NCBI GenBank assembly: GCA_037953625.1 | Contig: CM075656.1 | Coordinates: forward strand, 89,609,001 to 89,673,000 | DNA from: Crotalaria pallida | Lineage: Eukaryota; Streptophyta; Magnoliopsida; Fabales; Fabaceae | Reading direction: 5' to 3' | Length of the DNA stretch: 64,000 bases | Shown here: positions 1 through 11,941 of the stretch, one piece after another | How the letters are laid out: each line of letters begins with the position of its first letter | How positions within the stretch are numbered: position 1 is the first letter of the stretch | Made by a program: the position numbers and the translations under genes | Notes under the pieces: generated by a model | The model's database searches: none | What the model was told of the DNA's origin: nothing | Seen by the model: only the letters and a program-made list of their open reading frames with translations

Positions 1-51
1 CCAAGGATAAATGGAAAAATTGATTGATACATAATTATCTTCTTCATCAGG

Positions 52-3000
52 TCAAGCAGCTTTCACTGCCTTTCCACTTTCTGTATTGCTGTTGTGTCTG
101 AAATTTAGAACACCGCTGAGTCCTCTTCCCCTAGCCAGCTGTTCCAGTTCTTGAATTTTTTCCTTAAGAAGTTCTACTTCTTTTGCCAAGTCCTCACTTC
201 CTTGCTTCACAGCCTAAATAAGAATGAATAATGGTTGGAGAACGGTGAATTGTGGAACCTTTATGAATGGAGTAACTTTTCTCATTAAGCCAGAATTGGG
301 AACCAATGACAGTGAATATAACAAAGTTGTTTCCTATGGTATTATATTTTAGAACAAGGAAGATTACAAATTGCTATGGATTATTATCATAATGCACTTC
401 TCTATTAACAGTAATGCTCTGGAAAATCCCAGGTCAGATAGCTATAATAGACTGCCTAACCTTAAATCTATCCTTCCATTTAAACATGTTAACTCAGACA
501 TTTAACAATTATCCATTTCAACCCAAAAGCACATCTACAAAAACCTTGATACTGTCCTACTGCAGCTTTTTTTCATGAAAAGTCAAGCACAAGCGAAATT
601 GAAATATTTTAACCATTCTCATATTCAGCATATTGATCAACTTAACCAGAGGTTTCAAAATAAAACACATCACAAAGCATGATGCAACCTTTGGGCAGCA
701 ATAATGAAACTGGGAATTGCTGGCACCAACTGGGAAATGTAGGGATTGATTCTCTATTAAAAGCTGAAAAGGTTAGCCCTATTGTATCCTAATATCTTCA
801 AATATGAGGCCCTACGCGTAATAATCTATCACAACCACTGTTCAGAATAAAGATTAATGATCAAAACTAAACGTGAGACTACATTAGCCACTTGAATCAA
901 TATTTTTTTAATCTTCATTACAAAGTGGGGTCGGCTGGTTCAAACTCAAAAACCAAAACTTCCATTAAACCATTTTGATCTAAATCCATTCTAACGGTTT
1001 CATCTAAAGTTTTTCTTAGTCTTCCTCTCCCTCTAATTATTGGGTTATCCTTCATTGTTTGTTTAACTCTTCTAACTGGGCCTTCTCATGTGTCCAAACC
1101 ATCATAGACATGATTCTAGCATCTTTTCTTCAACAGGTGCCACTCTACTGTGCCTATAATAAAATTCATGTTCTTATCTTTCCCCATGTGTCCACTTATC
1201 CAATTGTAGCAATACTACAACGCAAAATTAATCGTCTATTCCATTTGGTCATGCTGTTCCAGTTTAAAAATTAAGAACGCATGGCCATGGTTAAACACTT
1301 AAGATAGGAGACACAAAATTATAGGATGGAATGACATTGGTATCACATCCATTTGCATCAAAAAATGGGGACCAGATGATATAGCAAGATCAGATTATCA
1401 TAGTTAAGATGGAATTATATATAACAAAAGCATAGAGCCATTTGAAATGTGTGTTAGAATATTTTTTTGAAATTACCCCTAGTTCTTGCTTTCGTAGCTC
1501 CTCCTTTCTTGCTTCAGATCTAGCACTTCTTTGTACCTCAAAGATCAAGACAACTACCCCAACCTACAAATATAGCACATTGTTACAAAACCAAACAATT
1601 AAGGACAAGGCATGTGTGAAACACAAATTATTTCGGTACAAATATGTAAAATGATTTCGTATGTCTAAGGGTTAATGAACGCCATAGAGAGGGGGGGAGG
1701 GTCTCGCTTACTTCAATTCACTTAACTTGTTAGTACTTTATTACCAATGCCAAATGGTCTTCCTATCCTTTATTTTACCATTTAATGAAAATGCTGCTCT
1801 CACATCGAAACCATTACCTCCAAAGATTACAGCTCACGATCAACTTTTTTGGCTCCAAGGTCATAAACATTTTATCATCTCAATTTTGTAAAAATAATAT
1901 TTACTCAATTTACTACAAGGAAATACTTGAGCAAACAATACTCCTTTCTAGATATCTTTTCTTCTTCCTACTCTTTGCCTATGTCTCCTTCTCTTTGAAC
2001 ATTTCCAACAACCCTTCCACACATACAATACGTTTGGTAAGATAAATAATTTTCTACTATTCTCAACCAGTAGTTTGTCTGATCATAGACAGAATCTGTA
2101 AAACATTTACTTTAACACTTAATACGCAAAACTCAATCTGATTCAACAACTGACAATTAGGAACCCCTTAATTGATACCCAATTACTTGTGTCAATTATT
2201 CTCTTTCCTGCATAGCATGATTTCGTGTTATAAGCAATTTAAATTCAGTAAACTGAATCAGAAATAAAGCAAAACAACTAATCTTTATTGCAAAAAGAAT
2301 GCCCTCTGACCAGCATCGATGTGATACAAGTTCAGAGACCAAGAATGTAAAATGAAAAATGTAAATGAACCCCTTCTACACTCCAGGCAATCGAGAGACC
2401 TGGTTCTCTCTTCTTTAAATACAAGATACCCTCTGACTCTCCTAGTTTCCCCTTTTATAACTAGCACCTTCTAATTCTGTTATCCTAACAGCATATAGAC
2501 AATAAGTTACTTATTTCCTATCCACTCAATGCTCTATTTCCCTACCCTATCGTCTATTTCTTTTGATGTAGACCCTATTTATTGAAGGTCAACTAACACA
2601 AACCCACTAAGTCCAAAGGACTGCTCCCTGCTCAACCGCTCTAAGTTGTAGGAAATAATAACACATATCACATTACTAAAGCTTATTTAAAATGCTAAAC
2701 AGTGCCCTAAGGATATTGGTTAATGAACTTAAAATGGTTACTTTATTAACATTGGAAACTGTTGGGTTTATTACATGGTGAACACTTGACTTTGCTTTCC
2801 AATACAAACATGTCATTTTTGTATTCTTTAACCAATGCCCTTAGGGCGATCGCCCAAAGCTTATTGCCTAGGTTTCAAAATATGAATGATGAACAACAAG
2901 GTTCACACAATCACACCACAGCAGCAAAGAGATGGAAAACATAAAAACATTTTCATTCAGCGTAATTTCAGCTTTAAGTGAGAACTGTGAGATTCTGATA

Positions 3001-3660
3001 ATGAAATATGAAATTAAAATTAAGAGTGAAGGGACACTTTGATCCCTCAAATTTTTCGACAGGACACTTTAGTCCCTCAAGAAATTTAATTCGTTTTTAG
3101 TCCCAAAGTTTTCGAAAAGTGACAATTTAGTCCCAGTCCAATTTCTGATAGCCACTTCCTTAAGTACTTTTGGAAAACATGAGTGACTAAAAATGAATTA
3201 AATTTCTTGAGGACTAAAGTATCCCTGTCGAAAAATTTGAGGGACCAAAGTGACCCCTCACTCTAAAATGAAAAAATGAGATGGTGTTGAGAATGTAGAA
3301 TGTACGGAGAAGACGAAGAGTTCGCCGATGAGATCAACGGCATTCTGAATGGCCTTTTCCTCGTTCAAGGGATGAATGGTAACATCGGTGGCGTGGCCGT
3401 AGATACGCCTTTGCATCTTTGTGGTCATTTGATGATTTGCCTGTAACGGTATTTATTACAGTAAGATCCCGAAAATGAAAATGAATTGGTGGAAAAGAGG
3501 GAAGGGGCAAAAAGGGAAATAGTTACCTTACCTGAGCCATGTCAACGATGAGTTGACGGAACCTGGGGTGAAGAGCAGCTTGCTTCTTAAGCCTGCTCGC
3601 TATGGGTTTGCTCACCGTTTTCAACGCCAATGTCCCTAACTTCATTAGCGGCAGCACCAT
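52..3660 (-). CDS. OPA3-like mitochondrial protein, four exons, complete
   Basis: Exons on the minus strand are 3660-3532, 3440-3306, 1563-1477 and 213-52. All junctions are GT-AG and all introns are phase 0, giving 170 aa. The N-terminus MVLPLMKLGTLALKT, the block RRIYGHATDV (about residues 54-63), GELFVFS (82-88) and FEVQRSARSEA (about 97-107) are hallmarks of the OPA3 family. A hydrophobic stretch spans the exon 2/3 junction (about residues 83-98). The C-terminus (about 108-155) is charged and heptad-like, so probably coiled coil. OPA3 proteins are mitochondrial membrane-associated proteins linked in animals to optic atrophy; the plant role is poorly known. Length matches the family. The 1.7 kb intron 2 carries two MITEs. 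The stop is at 52-54, so only part of the 3' UTR (1-51) is in the window. Family identity is firm; targeting is inferred from the family. Confidence 0.9.
2701..2848. mobile_element. MITE in intron 2 of the OPA3-like gene
   Basis: Imperfect terminal inverted repeats: agtgccctaaggatattggt at the left, and ttaaccaatgcccttagggc at the right in reverse complement. The roughly 145 bp body has no ORF. Size and structure fit a non-autonomous DNA transposon. No clear target duplication was assigned, so superfamily is open. Confidence 0.55.
3024..3263. mobile_element. MITE with long inverted repeats, intron 2 of the OPA3-like gene
   Basis: The first ~100 bp (gagtgaagggacactttgat... with repeated 'agtccctcaa' phrases) returns in reverse complement at the end (...gggaccaaagtgacccctcac). 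The element is almost one hairpin. A related half-element lies at about 6332-6450, so the family is repeated in this genome. Confidence 0.7.
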
Positions 3661-4616
3661 CCTTCCCGATTTATTACTATTACAAATTCGCACTTTTTTC
3701 AATTCAATTCAATGAATGAATGATGGATCTGTTTGTGTTCGAATGATGTTGGTACTGCGGAGAGAGGAGGTGTGCAAATACTACAAGTTGTTGACGGAAG
3801 AGAAGTCGTTCAAAATTTGATTCATTACGGTCTCATTTCACTTCCTATGCTCTTTATTTTTATATTTTTATTCTACTAGAATACTTTTCAAAAATTTGAT
3901 TTTGATCTTTTCTCCATGATGTAATTAAAATTATATAATTGATCATGATAATAATTAATATGACATATTAATCCTGTTGCAATTAGGGACAAAAATTAAA
4001 TTTTTAAAAATTTAAGGACCAAAATTAAAGGAAAAAAAAGCCATATATGAATTACATAAAACAAAAAACTCATTATATTTACAAGACAAAATTATATTAT
4101 TATTTACTCTATCTTATTTTTAATATAAGAGCATTTTGCCTATAAAAAAATAAAAATATAAGAGCATTTTAATAATTTTATTTTCATACTATATATCAAT
4201 AAGATCTCATCTCAATTAGGGATTACAATTAAACTCATATTCATGGGTACCGCTCGAACCCTACCCAATTTTAGTGGGGGGAACATGTTTTGATTGGGTT
4301 TCGGAAAACCGGAAACTGAAACCCGCTTTTAAAAATATGGGGTGGGCCGTTTGAGATTGTAAGTATTCGCCTTGACCTCGCTCTCAAACACGTTCTCATA
4401 TAAAAATTAAATAATCTTTATTAAAATAATAGTTAAGTGATGAAATCAAATTAACATGTTTATCTAAAACCATGATTTAATTATTAAGTTTTTATATTTT
4501 TTTAAAATTTGACATTTATTATTATATATTATTTGAATTATAATGGTAATACATAATTTTTGTTTAATACAATGAAAGATTATTTAAAAGAGTATTTAAA
4601 AATAGACTTACATATT
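3661..4616. other. Intergenic, upstream of the OPA3-like gene
   Basis: The first few hundred bases are the presumed promoter and 5' UTR of the minus-strand OPA3-like gene; no clear TATA box could be assigned. 4216-4395 has phrases such as 'catgggtaccgctcgaaccctacccaa' split over GC-richer sequence, and a similar theme returns at 5106-5280. These may be ends of an old hAT-like element into which the 4617-5095 fold-back inserted. That reading is weak. Confidence 0.35.
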
Positions 4617-5095
4617 CTTTTGGTCCTTTATTTTTGAAAAAGGTCAATTTAGTCTTCCATGTTTATAACATTTGTCAATTTCATTATTTCGTCGTAATAG
4701 TGTTAAATTTTCACCAGAATATACTGATTTTGTTTGAGATTCCTTTTCTGATTATCAGAATTTGCATTTTATCGCCATAATTTGCAATTTAGAAATCAAA
4801 AAGAAAAAATTGTGAGTGAAATTTCACCTTAAAAAATGGAACGACATTGAAATTTTACCGATCAAAGTTTCTAATACATTGGAAAATGCAAATTTCAACG
4901 AGAAAATGCATATTCAGGTTACTAAAATAATGAACCCATGACAAAATCAGTATATTTTTGATGAAAATTTAACATTATAATAACTTAAATGACAGAATTG
5001 ACAAACATCAGAAACATGAAGGGATAAATTGACTTTTTCTAAAGATAATGGAACAAATTGAAACCTAAAAATAAGATAAAGGACAAAAAAAGTAT
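4617..5095. mobile_element. Fold-back element, about 480 bp
   Basis: The left arm (from 4617, tttggtcctttatttttgaa, continuing through gtcaatttagtcttccatg) matches the reverse complement of the right arm (…catgaagggataaattgac… aagataaaggacaaaaaaag) over more than 100 bp with mismatches. There is no ORF. It is interpreted as a non-autonomous DNA transposon of hairpin type. Confidence 0.55.
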
Positions 5096-5467
5096 TTAAA
5101 CCTTAAAAATAATTGGACAAGATACCCATGGGTTTCTCCAAATCCAACAGGGATGAGTTTGAGTTTCACTTTTTCATACCCATTTTCCTTAAACTCTTAC
5201 CCAAATTCGCGGCACTCTTAATGGGTCCAAGGTTGGTTTTGGTGAAACCCACCCAAACCCAACCCATTGAAATGCCTAATTTCAATTTTTAATAATATTT
5301 AAAAAAATTTTAATACAAACACACATATTTACTCAAATACTTTTCAGAGCCTAAATAATAATTATAGAAATATTTTTGAAAAATTCTTTCAAAGTTTTAC
5401 ATTTTTTATGTTGCAACAAAATTAAACAACTTTTTTATGAATGTAAATTTCTCCGAATAATCTTATT

Positions 5468-5502
<35 letters not shown>
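5468..5502. repeat. (AT)n microsatellite
   Basis: About 17 uninterrupted AT units, directly abutting the left end of the 5505-6198 inverted-repeat element. Confidence 0.9.
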
Positions 5503-5504
<2 letters not shown>

Positions 5505-5506
<2 letters not shown>

Positions 5507-6198
5507 AGAATAAAGTATCTCCTGAAACCAGGAGGTAAACTTATCTCCTTAGTCCAATCATATTGTGCCACCACATTAAAAATAAAAAAAATTAATATTT
5601 AATTAAAACAAAAAAAAACCCCTCATGAGAACTGAAGAGGGCAATACTGCTCGATGGACGAAGATGAACATGGCCACCTTCTGTTGAGGTACATCCCTGA
5701 GTTTAATTAAAAAGCATCAAACTCCATGACATTTAAATAAACTTCTTATTTTTTTTAATTATCCTTTAAAGAGGGAAGCCGTACTCATGGTGGTCTGAGC
5801 AACGGTTGCGGGAGAGGGGCGAGGGGTGGGGGACTGATGAAGGATGGTGGTCTGAGCGGCGTTGCGGGAGAGAGGCAGGGGGTGGGGGACTGATGAAAGA
5901 GTTTCTGGTGGAACGGACTTGGAGGCTGGGAAGATGCTTGCAGATCTGTTAATACAATGATGTGAGATCTGGTTCAACGGTTGCAAAAGGCTCTAGCAGT
6001 GATGATTTGTGGTTGGTAAAAGCATTGGTATTGAGGTGTCATGTTCATCTTCCTCCATCTACAGAAGCGCCTTTCTTAGTTCTCATGGAGATTTTTTTTA
6101 ATTCAATATTCATTTTTTTATTTTTAATGTGGTGGCACAATATGATTGGATTAAGGAGATAAGTTTACCTCCTGGTTTCAGGAGATACTTTATTCTCA
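5505..6198. mobile_element. Inverted-repeat DNA transposon (MITE or Mutator-like), 694 bp
   Basis: The left end tgagaataaagtatctcctg continues through accaggaggtaaacttatct and aatcatattgtgccaccaca. It is mirrored by the right end from about 6125, finishing caggagatactttattctca, so the terminal repeats are about 80-85 bp. Flanks carry a likely direct repeat tatatgt (5498-5504 and 6199-6205), though the left one lies in an AT tract. The middle (5790-5905) is GC-rich with two copies of a roughly 55 bp unit (tggtggtctgagc… gggtgggggactgatgaa). The short ORFs here lie across this repeat and are not credible proteins. Confidence 0.75.
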
Positions 6199-6331
6199 TA
6201 TATGTTTTAGGGTCTAAAATATAAAAAAAATCTAATTACAGTACTTTTACACTATTAAATATTATCATACCAATATTCTTAAACTTTTTCTTTCATTTAT
6301 TTAAAATTTATATTTTCAATATTTATAATTT

Positions 6332-6450
6332 GAGTAAAGTTCCAATTTGGTCCCTCAATTTTTTTGACTGTGTCACTTTAGTCCTTCAGAATTATAATTC
6401 ACTTTTAGTCCCTAAAAAATTTAAAAAATATCACTTAGTCCTTATTTTCA
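6332..6450. mobile_element. Half of a MITE related to the one at 3024-3263
   Basis: Phrases tttggtccctcaattttttt, cactttagtccttcag and cttttagtccctaaaa run in the same order as the left arm of the 3024 element. The mirrored arm is missing. The fragment ends about 60 bp before the Tat retrotransposon insertion. Confidence 0.45.
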
Positions 6451-6508
6451 TTTTGTTAACTACTATCACTATTTCCAGAAACATTTATTGAAAGGCCATT
6501 AACACGTG

Positions 6509-7229
6509 TGTTTCTGCCAGGAATATTATATTTTTTGCAAAGGAACGATAGAATGCAAAAAATACAATTTGGGTTCGTAAACTTTGTGAAGTAGATGGCC
6601 TCTTTTGATTACTTTTGTCAATATTTGTACAAGGGTGGGATTTTTACATAGAGGGGGTATAACTTAGCAAGAAAAGGAAGGGAAAACAAGGGGACACCTT
6701 TCTTTTTATCTCCCTCAACCTTCTCTCTTCTCTGGAGTCGTTGCGTATGTTTTCCTATTGCTCTTCTTAATTCTGCCTCCTCTCCTTCTTGCCTTAGCCC
6801 CTTTTTATACTTCATCCTTAGCTTAATCTCCAAGTTTCTCCATCCCTTAACCTCCTGGTTATTGCACTGCTCATGTATTGCCCACTGGTTCGTATCATTA
6901 GCTTCTCTTAAACAAAGAGATTAGCATCTTTCTTTATTTGGCCTTGAGTGAAATGATGAAGCTTCCATATATGGTGACTTTGAGTGACTGGCACGAGGCT
7001 CAATGTTGGGGGCCTCTGCTCCTTCGTTCTGCTTCCTTGTTGGAAAAGGGTGCTGGAGGCAGGGGACGCCCTTCATTCTGGTTTGGTTGCAAGAGGAGGA
7101 TCCCTTCTGATCTAGTTCCTCAACTCGTTACCTCCTCTGTTCATTGGGTTTGTCATCAGTTCTGATATTTTAGCTTCTTAGTGGGCTGAGGCCCAATATA
7201 ATGTATTTTCTTTTTTCCTATCCAAAACA
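6509..7229 (-). repeat. 3' LTR of the Tat element
   Basis: 721 bp, near-identical to 18523-19225. It contains an 18 bp stretch (about 7136-7153) that is absent from the 5' LTR. As the plus-strand neighbour of the antisense gene, it may also supply that gene's promoter; this is inference from position only. Confidence 0.93.
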
Positions 7230-7245
7230 ATAGCCCCCTTTGTAT
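7230..7245 (-). promoter_or_regulatory. Polypurine tract of the Tat element
   Basis: Minus strand reads ACAAAGGGGGCTAT directly before the TGTTTTGG start of the 3' LTR. This is the expected place for the plus-strand DNA primer. Confidence 0.75.
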
Positions 7246-7487
7246 TTGAAAGGACACCCTAGTGATTTCAAATACAAAACCTACTCCTAGCCATCACCCA
7301 CGTCCTTTCAGATAACAGAACGTGGCCAGGGTTTGATAATCGTGCCTCCACTAACTTAAAGCAGTTACTACCCATTATGCAACCTCATTCTCATTTCAAA
7401 TTTCCTCCTCCTCTCATCCTTCGTGATTTTCCCCCTTCTCTTTCTCGCAGAAATCCCTTCCTGTTCCCTTCTTCAACTTCTACTGCC

Positions 7488-10400
7488 ATGGTGAAATCTC
7501 ATACCGCCTCTGGTTCTGATGAGGAATCCGGTTCCAATGTATCTGAGGAGGAGTTGATCGCCGGAGACGGCGGCAGCCCCCAGCCCATTTCTTTTGCCTT
7601 CTTTGCTGAGCTTCCTCCCCCTCGTTCGGACCCAGTTGAACAGGGGTACCGGAGATGGATGGAGACTCCTCGCTTGGTTCCCCCTTTCCCGAGTCCGCCT
7701 AAGTCAGGAGGACTCCTTTCTAGTTCACCTTCCGGGGCCACTGTGGTCCAAGACTCCAATGCTTACCTGAAGACTGAACCTTCTCTTTTCCTGATAACTT
7801 GCTGCTTGGTCCTTCTCTGCTCCGATCCCGACTGCTTCGTGCCGAATTTCCTTGGGCAGAGCCAAATTTTCATACCAGGGTCACTGCAACTGGTGGTTGG
7901 CAGGACTGGGTAGATTCAATATTTGAAACTGATCCTGACTTCGTTGCTGTTATGGAACGTACAGACATTGCTGAAGCGATAAGAGCGTCCCCTGGCTTGG
8001 GAGGGAACAAAAGGGTCGCTGATTTGCATGTGCTGATACAGAGATGGTGTTCTGCTACTCATACTTTTGTTACCTCTTGGGGTGAATTTACCCCCACATT
8101 GGAAGACGTTGTTGTTCTCTTGAAACTTCCTTCCTTTGGTGACAATGATCTTTCTTTCTCTGACATTGAGGAAAGATTCTATGACACGGCCAAGGAATTG
8201 AAAATGGCAATCATCGACAGTGCTAAGTATTCTCGTGGGCTTCTTCAGCAAAGGAGGGAATCGGGTGGTTCCAAAAAGGTCAGGGGTACTGGTAATCTCA
8301 TCCCTCGAAATCAAAGAGTCAGTAAGAAGGTGTCCCTGAAGCACACATTTGCCAATTGGATTCGTTACTTCTTTGGGGACACTCATGATGGTGAATTCAT
8401 AGCTGGCCCTGTAACCGATCAGCGTCTTCGGCGTATCGCTTTTGTCGCCTTTTGGCTGAGCAGATATGTATTTCTTGGGCCCCATTGGGAATCGGTAAGC
8501 CCTTCAGTCTTTATTTTTGCCGGCATGCTTGCTGATGGTATTAGGCTTCCTCTATCTTCTTTGTACTTGGGTGGACTTTATGCTAGATTAGATCAGATTG
8601 CTGAACAGATGAGTATTTCATTTGGTCGTTTCTCCATTAACTGCTACTTAGATTTATCTTTCCTCCAAGGCTTCCTTTTTGAACGTTTTCCTGGGTATGG
8701 CCCTGAAAAGCCTGTTCCCCAAGATTCCACCACTGATGCTGAGGGTGTTGACCCTGTTGGACCTCGTTCTTGGTTCTGGTCCGTTGGGAGGCCAAGACGC
8801 CCTTTAGTTCATGTTATTGATGATGAAAAGAGTTTCTGTTTCCGTCCTTTTATCCTGAGTTTCCCTGGTGAACAGCTTCACGACCTGTATACTGAGGATA
8901 GGCGTAAGTTCGCTTCCTGCAATGATGTTGAGAACAAGAAGGAAGGTGTCTCCAGCCTTTGGAACTTGATTCTGTCCCCTCGGTTCCTTCCTGGTTTTGT
9001 ACCAACTGACAATAGGAGTGCTCATGGAGGCGCCCTCTGGCCCTTCACTTATAGACCAGATCGAGTGGCACGCCAGTTTGGATGGGATCAGCCCCCTTGT
9101 GTTCTCCACATTATGCCTTCTGATTTCGAAGCAACCCTTGATGCTGTGATCTTTAAAGACCAAACTGATTCGGCTGAACTATTGCCTCATTACATACCTA
9201 GGAATCATTCTGGTGGTGTGTTGCAAAGTTGGCTGAAACTCCATTGTGATATTCTCCAACACCTTCGTAGTTTTGAAGCCACTCCCAGCCTCATCACTTC
9301 TGCTCATGTGCCAGTGTCATTCATGGATCCCTACTACGTTACTTCTTTCAAGAAAGGTACGTTTTTCTTGCTGCATTTTCTTTCATCATGATTTTCTCGT
9401 TTAACATTTCTGTATCTTTCGACTTTTCATGCCTCTTTCTTCCTTCCCTTTTCTTTTCTTTCAGGTCCAGTGGAAGCCACCCCATCATCTCGTAAACGCA
9501 AGACACCCATGGCTTCTCCTTCTGCTTCAGCATCCAAACAAGGTAAGAAGAAGGCCTCTTCTTCTGGTACTTTACCTCCTGACCCTAATCCACCTGCAAA
9601 GAAGAGGGCATCTAGCCTTCCTCCCAAAATTAAGAAGGGTGCTGCAACTTCTGCTTCCGTAGCCCCTTCTCGTCGTTCCTCTCGACTTCGTGCTCGTGCT
9701 GCTTCTCCCACTTCACCTGCTCCTTCTGCTCCAGAATATGTTGATTTGGCTGATGAGGAAGGTGATGGTGGTGATGCTATTGGAGAGTCCCTGGCCTCCT
9801 TTTATTCCAGTGATGACCCTTCTATGCAAAGTGCTGGGACTTCTCCTCCTAAAGATCATCCATCCCCGTCTCCTTGTGCCGATTCTCCAAACACAAGGAG
9901 TAGTGGTAAGGCCCCCAGGGGTGAGTGTCTGATGGTCCTTCCCATTTTCCTTTCAGAGAGCCGTAATCTTTGTTCCATTCCTGGATGGCTAGCCGCACCA
10001 CCTTCTTGGCTTATTCCTTTCTTCATTTATTTTCTCTCTTTTTTTTTATTGCCGTATCTACTGCTAACATGCATCTTATGCGCTGGTGGCTTTGCCTTTG
10101 TATTTGCAGCGGATGCTCCCAAGCTTAAGCGTTCTGCTTCGGTTGACAAACCCAAGGTTGCTCGTGTTCCTACCCCATCTTCAAAGACTCAGAGTAGGCG
10201 CACCATTCCTCCTTCCACTGGTGCTGGTGATAGCGTCCCTTTTGGCACTGTGACTGGTCCTCCTAGTGGCGACACAAGCTCCCCTTTGCGTATTGAACCT
10301 TTGGCCACCATTGCAGCTCCTGACCCCATGGACATAGACCAAGGAGTTTGCTTTGATGATACTCCTTTGACTCTTTCACCTACAACAGGCGCTTTCCCTT

Positions 10401-11260
10401 CAGAGGTCAATTCTGGTGCCGGCCCTACTACTCATGAGGACACTGTTATCCCAGATCCTAGCATCCCTGCTGATCCCATTCAACCAACTGATACTGTCAA
10501 TGTGGCTTCTTTTGTTGACCTTGATGATTCACAGAAGGTTCCAGGTGAACCAATTCATGTTACTGTTCCTGAAGTGCAAGATGCTCCTTTGACTGGTGCC
10601 ACTGCGGTTCCTCCTACTGTTCGTGTTCCTTCTTCTGATCATGCTCCTTCAGGTATATCTTTTCTTTCTTTTATTTGCTGCCATAATCATCCCCTTATCT
10701 TGTATATTGTAGTTATTGACACTTTCTTTCCCTTTTTTTTTGTGACGCTTTCAGTTTTGCGTTTTTTGGATCCTATTAGTAATGAAGACATGACCTTGCT
10801 GCACTCTTTCTTCCATGCCCATCCTGATCTGATTCTTCCAAATAAGGAACTTCCCCACGTTTTCAAAGAAATTGGTTTGCATACCATGCTGCGTATTTTG
10901 AAATTCTCTGCTGAACATGACGTTGATGCACTTTCTTGGGAGCAGAAGGCCCCTTTGCTGGATTATCTTCATGCACTTCGTCTTCATCAATATTCTGGTC
11001 CTTGGCTTGAGGGGGTGATTGGGCAAATGGAGAGGCAGCGCCCATCCTTCGATTTTGACAACTTGGCTGATCAAGAGAAAGATATTTCTGTTCGTCGTGC
11101 CTCTTTGCTAAACACTCTTGAGAATTTGGCCGTAAGTGTGACGAAAGCGACTGTTGACTTGACTAGTTTGGAGGTGGAATCTGCTCTGATTTTGGCCCAA
11201 CGCCAAGCTTATGATGAGACTTGCAAGGCTTCAAGCTTGAATGCTTTCTTTCGTACTTAG
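7488..11260 (+). pseudogene. Antisense plant-mobile-domain (PMD) gene carried by the Tat element, spliced, one frameshift
   Basis: Proposed exons are 7488-9356, 9465-9920, 10110-10652 and 10755-11260; each intron starts GT and ends in a pyrimidine tract plus AG. The 9921-10109 and 10653-10754 introns are multiples of three and stay open in frame, so naive translation reads through them. Exon 1 has the plant mobile domain (PF10536, 'aminotransferase-like'). Seen motifs are WQDWVDSIFE, IQRWCSATHTFV, GEFTPTLEDVVVLLKLP and GMLADGIRLPL. Exons 2-3 are Ser/Pro/Lys-rich and low complexity. Exon 4 is helical (HPDLILP, then a run with heptad character). ATG 7488 is preferred over ATG 7377 because of its gccATGg context. 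The frame changes between 7778 and 7800, so this copy is probably broken. It lies opposite to gag-pol, as in other Tat elements with antisense ORFs. PMD proteins in hosts (MAIN, MAIL1) act in silencing and gene regulation; a role here is unknown. Confidence 0.75.
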
Positions 11261-11941
11261 CTCTTTATTCTGGATTGTGGCTTTGTTTGATGACTATTTG
11301 GTTTGGCATTTGTAGGATATTGCCATGTTTTGGCTTTGTATTTTGGTACGTAGGAGGATATGACATTTGGTGGCTAGAATGATGGTATTTTGTATTTGAT
11401 AATTTAGGTGATATTGAGATTGCACTGTTTGTGTTTGGTAATTAGGATGATGATAATACCTTTTGTGCTTGGTAATTAGGATGGTGCTGTACTTTAGCAA
11501 CCAATGACTCTTCATATGGTGGCTTGATTTGGTAATCTTTGTATGGAAGCTTTATTTTGTATGTCTTGTGTTTGCATCTCTTCTATTTTGCACCTTTCCA
11601 CAATCATCATTCCTGCTTTTATGCTTTCCTTTTGAATAGAGTCTCCTCTTTTGCACATTCCTTTAAATAGAATCTCCTCCTTTTGCACATTCCTTTGATC
11701 AGGATCTCCTTCAAAGGTTTCAATCATGTTTTGCTTTTGTCATTGCTCTTGAACGGAATTGATCATCTTCAGCTCTTCCTTTTTCTCTTTTTCTTCTTCT
11801 CTTCCTTTTCTCTTTTTCTTCTTCTCTTCCTCTCTTTTTTTTTTACTGCTTTTGACGGCCAACGTCCCATTTGGGAATTTTTCTCAAACCTTTGTTGCTA
11901 GCATCTTGGAAAGAGCCCCCCTTTCCTCCTTTTCTTTCATG
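11261..11941. other. Non-coding Tat region with short tandem repeats
   Basis: Between the antisense gene and the 78 bp repeats. It holds repeated phrases: 'ggtaattaggatg' at about 11430-11480, 'ttttgcacattcctttgatc'-type units at 11630-11725, and a polypyrimidine tract cttttctctttttcttcttc at 11765-11850. It probably contains 3' sequences of the antisense transcript and of gag-pol. Confidence 0.5.

Noticed and set aside
6938..7165. 75-codon ORF in the LTR, repeated in part at 18952-19161
   Set aside because: It lies wholly in LTR sequence, and the copies differ by an 18 bp indel that changes its end; no domain.
7377..7487. Upstream ATG of the PMD gene at 7377
   Set aside because: Poor context and a low-complexity Pro/Ser stretch; ATG 7488 has a better context and starts the conserved part.
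7916..11074. Minus-strand ORFs of up to 189 codons opposite the PMD gene
   Set aside because: Shadows of the PMD exons; no motifs, and they do not continue the gag-pol frame.
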